Assembly (NCBI GenBank): GCA_021740625.1
Contig: JAIOZK010000019.1
Coordinates: forward strand, 1-64,000
DNA length: 64,000 bases
Direction of reading: 5' to 3'
Source: Bacteroidales bacterium
GTDB taxonomy: Bacteria; Bacteroidota; Bacteroidia; Bacteroidales; JAIOZK01
Below the pieces are notes generated by a model. That model was given only the letters and a program-made list of their open reading frames with translations. It ran no database searches and was not told the DNA's origin. This document shows positions 61,700 through 64,000 of this stretch, in pieces; the first letter of the stretch is position 1, and every line of letters starts with the position of its first letter. A program made the translations under genes and the position numbers.

Positions 61700-62449
61700 T
61701 TACAAGTGGTTGATGATATCGATCACGCTTTCCCTCTTTCTGCGTGAAACAGGGATCTTACTTCCATCTGTCATGTAAATATAACCTCCTTCGCTCCGGT
61801 TAAAACTTTTAATATAACTGATATTGATCAAATGCGACTTATGCGGCCGGATGAAATTATGTTCCCGCAGCAATTCTTCATTTTCCTTGAGTGTTTTTGA
61901 GATGAGCAAACGGGTGTCATCGGTAAAAAAGAAGCGTGTATAATAATTATCCGACTCGCATCTGATGATCTCATCGATGTTGACAACATGTATTTTTTCT
62001 GAAGTAGAAAGGATGATCTTGCGGGGTTCGTCTTTGTTGTCTTTGATGTTGTTCAGCAGCACATTTACATTTTTATTGAGGTTGCCTTTTTCCTTTTTCT
62101 GTTCCACCTTTTCAACAGCACTGATCAATTCTTCCGGAACGATGGGTTTTAGCAGATAATCGAGGGCACTGTATTTAATTGCTTTGATGGCAAACTGGTC
62201 GTAGGCTGTTGTGAAAATGATCTCAAAACTAATCTCACCCAGTTCTTCCAGTAATTTAAAACCACTGCCATCAGGCATTTGTATATCCAGAAAAAGCACA
62301 TCAACATCATTTTCGTGGAGGACTTTTATGCCAGCATGATATCCATCAGCCTCCTGAATGATTTCAACATTTTTGCAATAGCGTTCGATCAGCCCCCTGA
62401 GTGCCTCTCGCGATTTCAATTCGTCTTCAACAATGATGGCTTTTATCAT
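61700..62449 (-). CDS. LytTR-family response regulator
   Basis: 249 residues. Receiver with acidic pocket (VEDE), phospho-acceptor Asp55 in VLFLDIQMPDGSG, TTAYDQFA and LLKPIVPEE; then a LytTR DNA-binding domain (about 145-249; VNIDEIIRCESDNYYTRFFF, NFIRPHKSHLIN). It lies 50 bases downstream of its partner kinase on the same strand. It differs from the pair at 7.5-9.3 kb in that its kinase has a large extracytoplasmic sensor. Target genes are unknown. Confidence 0.93.
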   Translation of the reverse strand: MIKAIIVEDELKSREALRGLIERYCKNVEIIQEADGYHAGIKVLHENDVDVLFLDIQMPDGSGFKLLEELGEISFEIIFTTAYDQFAIKAIKYSALDYLLKPIVPEELISAVEKVEQKKEKGNLNKNVNVLLNNIKDNKDEPRKIILSTSEKIHVVNIDEIIRCESDNYYTRFFFTDDTRLLISKTLKENEELLREHNFIRPHKSHLINISYIKSFNRSEGGYIYMTDGSKIPVSRRKRESVIDIINHL

Positions 62450-62499
62450 AATTCCTATAAAATTTTGGTCCTGGTAAGCTTGTTAAAGATAAGCAATTT

Positions 62500-64000
62500 T
62501 TATGATTCACGAAATAAAATAATCAACTCCACCCGGGTTCCCAGTGCTTCACCTCTGCTGTTTTTCAAGTCAATAATTTTTACAGAAAATTTTTGTTTTT
62601 GCTGTTTACTCAGCAATTCCAGTCTTTCTTTTGTGATCATCAGTCCTCTTGACTTCCGGTTGAATCCGCTTTGTTTCTTAAGAATCTCAGACTGTTCCCG
62701 TCCGATGCCATTATCCTCAATAAAGCAATGTATCTTACCACCTTCCAGATTAAAAGAAATATTTATACGTCCCTTTTTTTCACTGTTGATCAAACCATGA
62801 ATGATGGCATTCTCAACATAGGGCTGCAGAAGCATGGGTGGAATCTCGTAAAATTCTTCATCGATCTCCCTGCTGATATTAATTTCATAGTCAAACTTAT
62901 CATCAAACCTCAGTTTTTCGATATCCATATAATGTTTCAGTGCAGTGAGCTCATCTTTCAGGGGGACATAGGTTTCCCGGCTGTTGGCGAGTATCAAACG
63001 CATCAGATGTGAGAATTTTGCAAGGTAATTGATGGCCTTGTCAGTATCATTGCTGATCACAAAACTCTGAATGGAATTCAATGAGTTAAAAATAAAATGA
63101 GGATTCATTTGCAATTGCAAGGCCTTTTGCTCAATATCGAACATTTGTTTTTCAATGCTCAACAGTCGTTTTTCAGCTTCGTGTTCTTTCCTGATGCTTT
63201 TAAACCTAAAATACAGAAAATACGAGAGCAAACCGAAAACCAGCAGGATTACAGGTACGCGAAATGCCCAACTGTTCCACCAGGCAGGGCTGATAATAAT
63301 TGTCAGTTCCTTTCCTTCATAATTCCAGTAACCATCGTTGTTGGAACCAATCACCCTGAAAGTGTAAGTACCCGGACTGACTTTGGTGTATTCAGCCGCT
63401 GGTTTGGATGCATCCGTTTCCCGCCAGTCCTTGTCTACTCCCTCCAGTTTATACCTGTATTTGTTTTTTGAAGGATTGGTATAATCAAGAGCAGCAAATT
63501 CGAAAGAAAAAAAGTTATCGTCGTGGTTCAGGTAAATGCTGTCCTTTTGCAACTGGGCGTATGGAAGCGCTTCATTAAAGACTTTAAAAGATGTTATTTC
63601 AATAGGAGGTATGTTGGTATTGGTTTTGATCTCACCAGGGTAAAAGCAATTAAAACCATTCATGCCCCCAAAGTACATTTTTCCATTTGAAGCTTTCAGC
63701 AATGCATTCCCGTTAAACTCGTAACTCTGCAAACCATCTTTGGCATCATAGTTTACAAAGCTTTCTTGATCGGGATTGAACCTCGACAGCCCCCAGTTTG
63801 TACTGATCCAGAAATTTTCCCGATCATCCGTCAAAAATCCATATACCACATTGTTGGGCAGACCGTCCTCTTCGGTGTATATGTTGAAAGTATTGCTATA
63901 TGTATTGAATTTTACCAGGCCCCCGCCTCTTGTACCCAACCAGAAGATGCTGTCGTTTTGGCGCCGGATCGAAAAAAGCTTATTGCTTGCAATCTGTCCT
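62500..64000 (-). CDS. Two-component propeller sensor histidine kinase (5' truncated by window end)
   Basis: The frame is open to the window edge; the part seen is at least 500 residues. At the start are two-component-propeller repeats (DSIFWLGTRGGGLVKFN, NFWISTNWGLSRFN, NGKMYFGGMNGFN), then a Y_Y_Y domain (KNKYRYKLEGVDKDW, SPGTYTFRVIGSNNDG), one membrane helix (VPVILLVFGLLSYFLYF), and a LytS-type kinase with QMNPHFIFNSLNSIQ and the N box (QPYVENAIIHGL). The N-terminal signal peptide and most propeller blades are outside the window. It senses an extracytoplasmic signal, often a glycan in related hybrid kinases, and phosphorylates the LytTR regulator downstream. Confidence 0.92.
   Translation of the reverse strand, partial: GQIASNKLFSIRRQNDSIFWLGTRGGGLVKFNTYSNTFNIYTEEDGLPNNVVYGFLTDDRENFWISTNWGLSRFNPDQESFVNYDAKDGLQSYEFNGNALLKASNGKMYFGGMNGFNCFYPGEIKTNTNIPPIEITSFKVFNEALPYAQLQKDSIYLNHDDNFFSFEFAALDYTNPSKNKYRYKLEGVDKDWRETDASKPAAEYTKVSPGTYTFRVIGSNNDGYWNYEGKELTIIISPAWWNSWAFRVPVILLVFGLLSYFLYFRFKSIRKEHEAEKRLLSIEKQMFDIEQKALQLQMNPHFIFNSLNSIQSFVISNDTDKAINYLAKFSHLMRLILANSRETYVPLKDELTALKHYMDIEKLRFDDKFDYEINISREIDEEFYEIPPMLLQPYVENAIIHGLINSEKKGRINISFNLEGGKIHCFIEDNGIGREQSEILKKQSGFNRKSRGLMITKERLELLSKQQKQKFSVKIIDLKNSRGEALGTRVELIILFRES

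Noticed and set aside
61700-64000. Polysaccharide utilisation locus regulator next to the giant-protein operon
   Set aside because: The propeller kinase type is often associated with glycan loci, but no SusC/SusD pair or glycoside hydrolase cluster is adjacent in the window.

Overview
The window looks like chromosomal DNA of an environmental, probably anaerobic or facultative, member of the Bacteroidota (Bacteroidales/Marinilabiliales-like). The evidence is five proteins with type IX secretion (T9SS) type A C-terminal sorting domains, a PorV/PorQ-type outer-membrane protein, TonB-dependent receptors with carboxypeptidase-like N-terminal domains, two LytS/LytTR-type two-component pairs, a two-subunit methylmalonyl-CoA mutase, and several Bacteroidota-type -7 boxes (TAnnTTTG) 20-60 bases upstream of genes. 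Shine-Dalgarno sequences are mostly absent, with clear exceptions at hsp20 and at a cytochrome-porin gene. There is no phage, integrase, intact insertion sequence or CRISPR array.

Layout. 0-6 kb: hsp20 with a sigma-54-like promoter, a decayed oxidoreductase fragment, two kinds of tandem repeat, a PEP/pyruvate-binding protein with receiver domains, and a sulfotransferase. 6-13.9 kb: radical SAM/B12 enzyme, histidine kinase-LytTR pair, secreted protein of unknown function, gpmA, T9SS-exported sugar dehydrogenase, metallophosphoesterase. 13.9-22.5 kb: exosortase-like protein with a membrane partner, a beta-propeller/transglutaminase protein, membrane proteins, an EamA transporter, and a T9SS-exported esterase. 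22.5-28.1 kb: repeat-rich gap with tRNA-Lys, then NDH-2, nitroreductase, a GH18-like secreted protein and a DUF1207-like protein. 28.1-32.3 kb: methylmalonyl-CoA mutase. 32.9-37.5 kb: a haem-uptake-like operon with two HmuY-like proteins around one TonB-dependent receptor. 37.5-38 kb: a large modular palindromic repeat.

38-51.7 kb: a short DnaE-type polymerase, a two-gene cytochrome operon (pentahaem cytochrome plus a Cyc2-like haem-porin fusion), a beta-barrel protein, a YfcC/DcuC-type transporter, a zinc ribbon, a C69 dipeptidase, a long PurF-type enzyme, a HIT protein and GreA. 51.7-61 kb: a three-gene operon of TonB-dependent receptor, a 1,436-residue T9SS cargo and a PorV-like protein. 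61-64 kb: a small membrane protein and a LytTR regulator with its two-component-propeller kinase, which is cut by the window end.

The most interesting candidate systems are: (i) the cytochrome/haem-porin pair, which resembles an outer-membrane electron conduit; (ii) the receptor/giant cargo/PorV operon, which looks like a self-contained surface-assembly module; (iii) the HmuY-receptor-HmuY locus with one T9SS and one lipoprotein haemophore candidate; and (iv) unannotated repeat families, especially a GGCAGT-rich tract that meets two unrelated genes at exactly the same position relative to the stop codon. All functions are inferred from sequence motifs read by eye; no database search was run.
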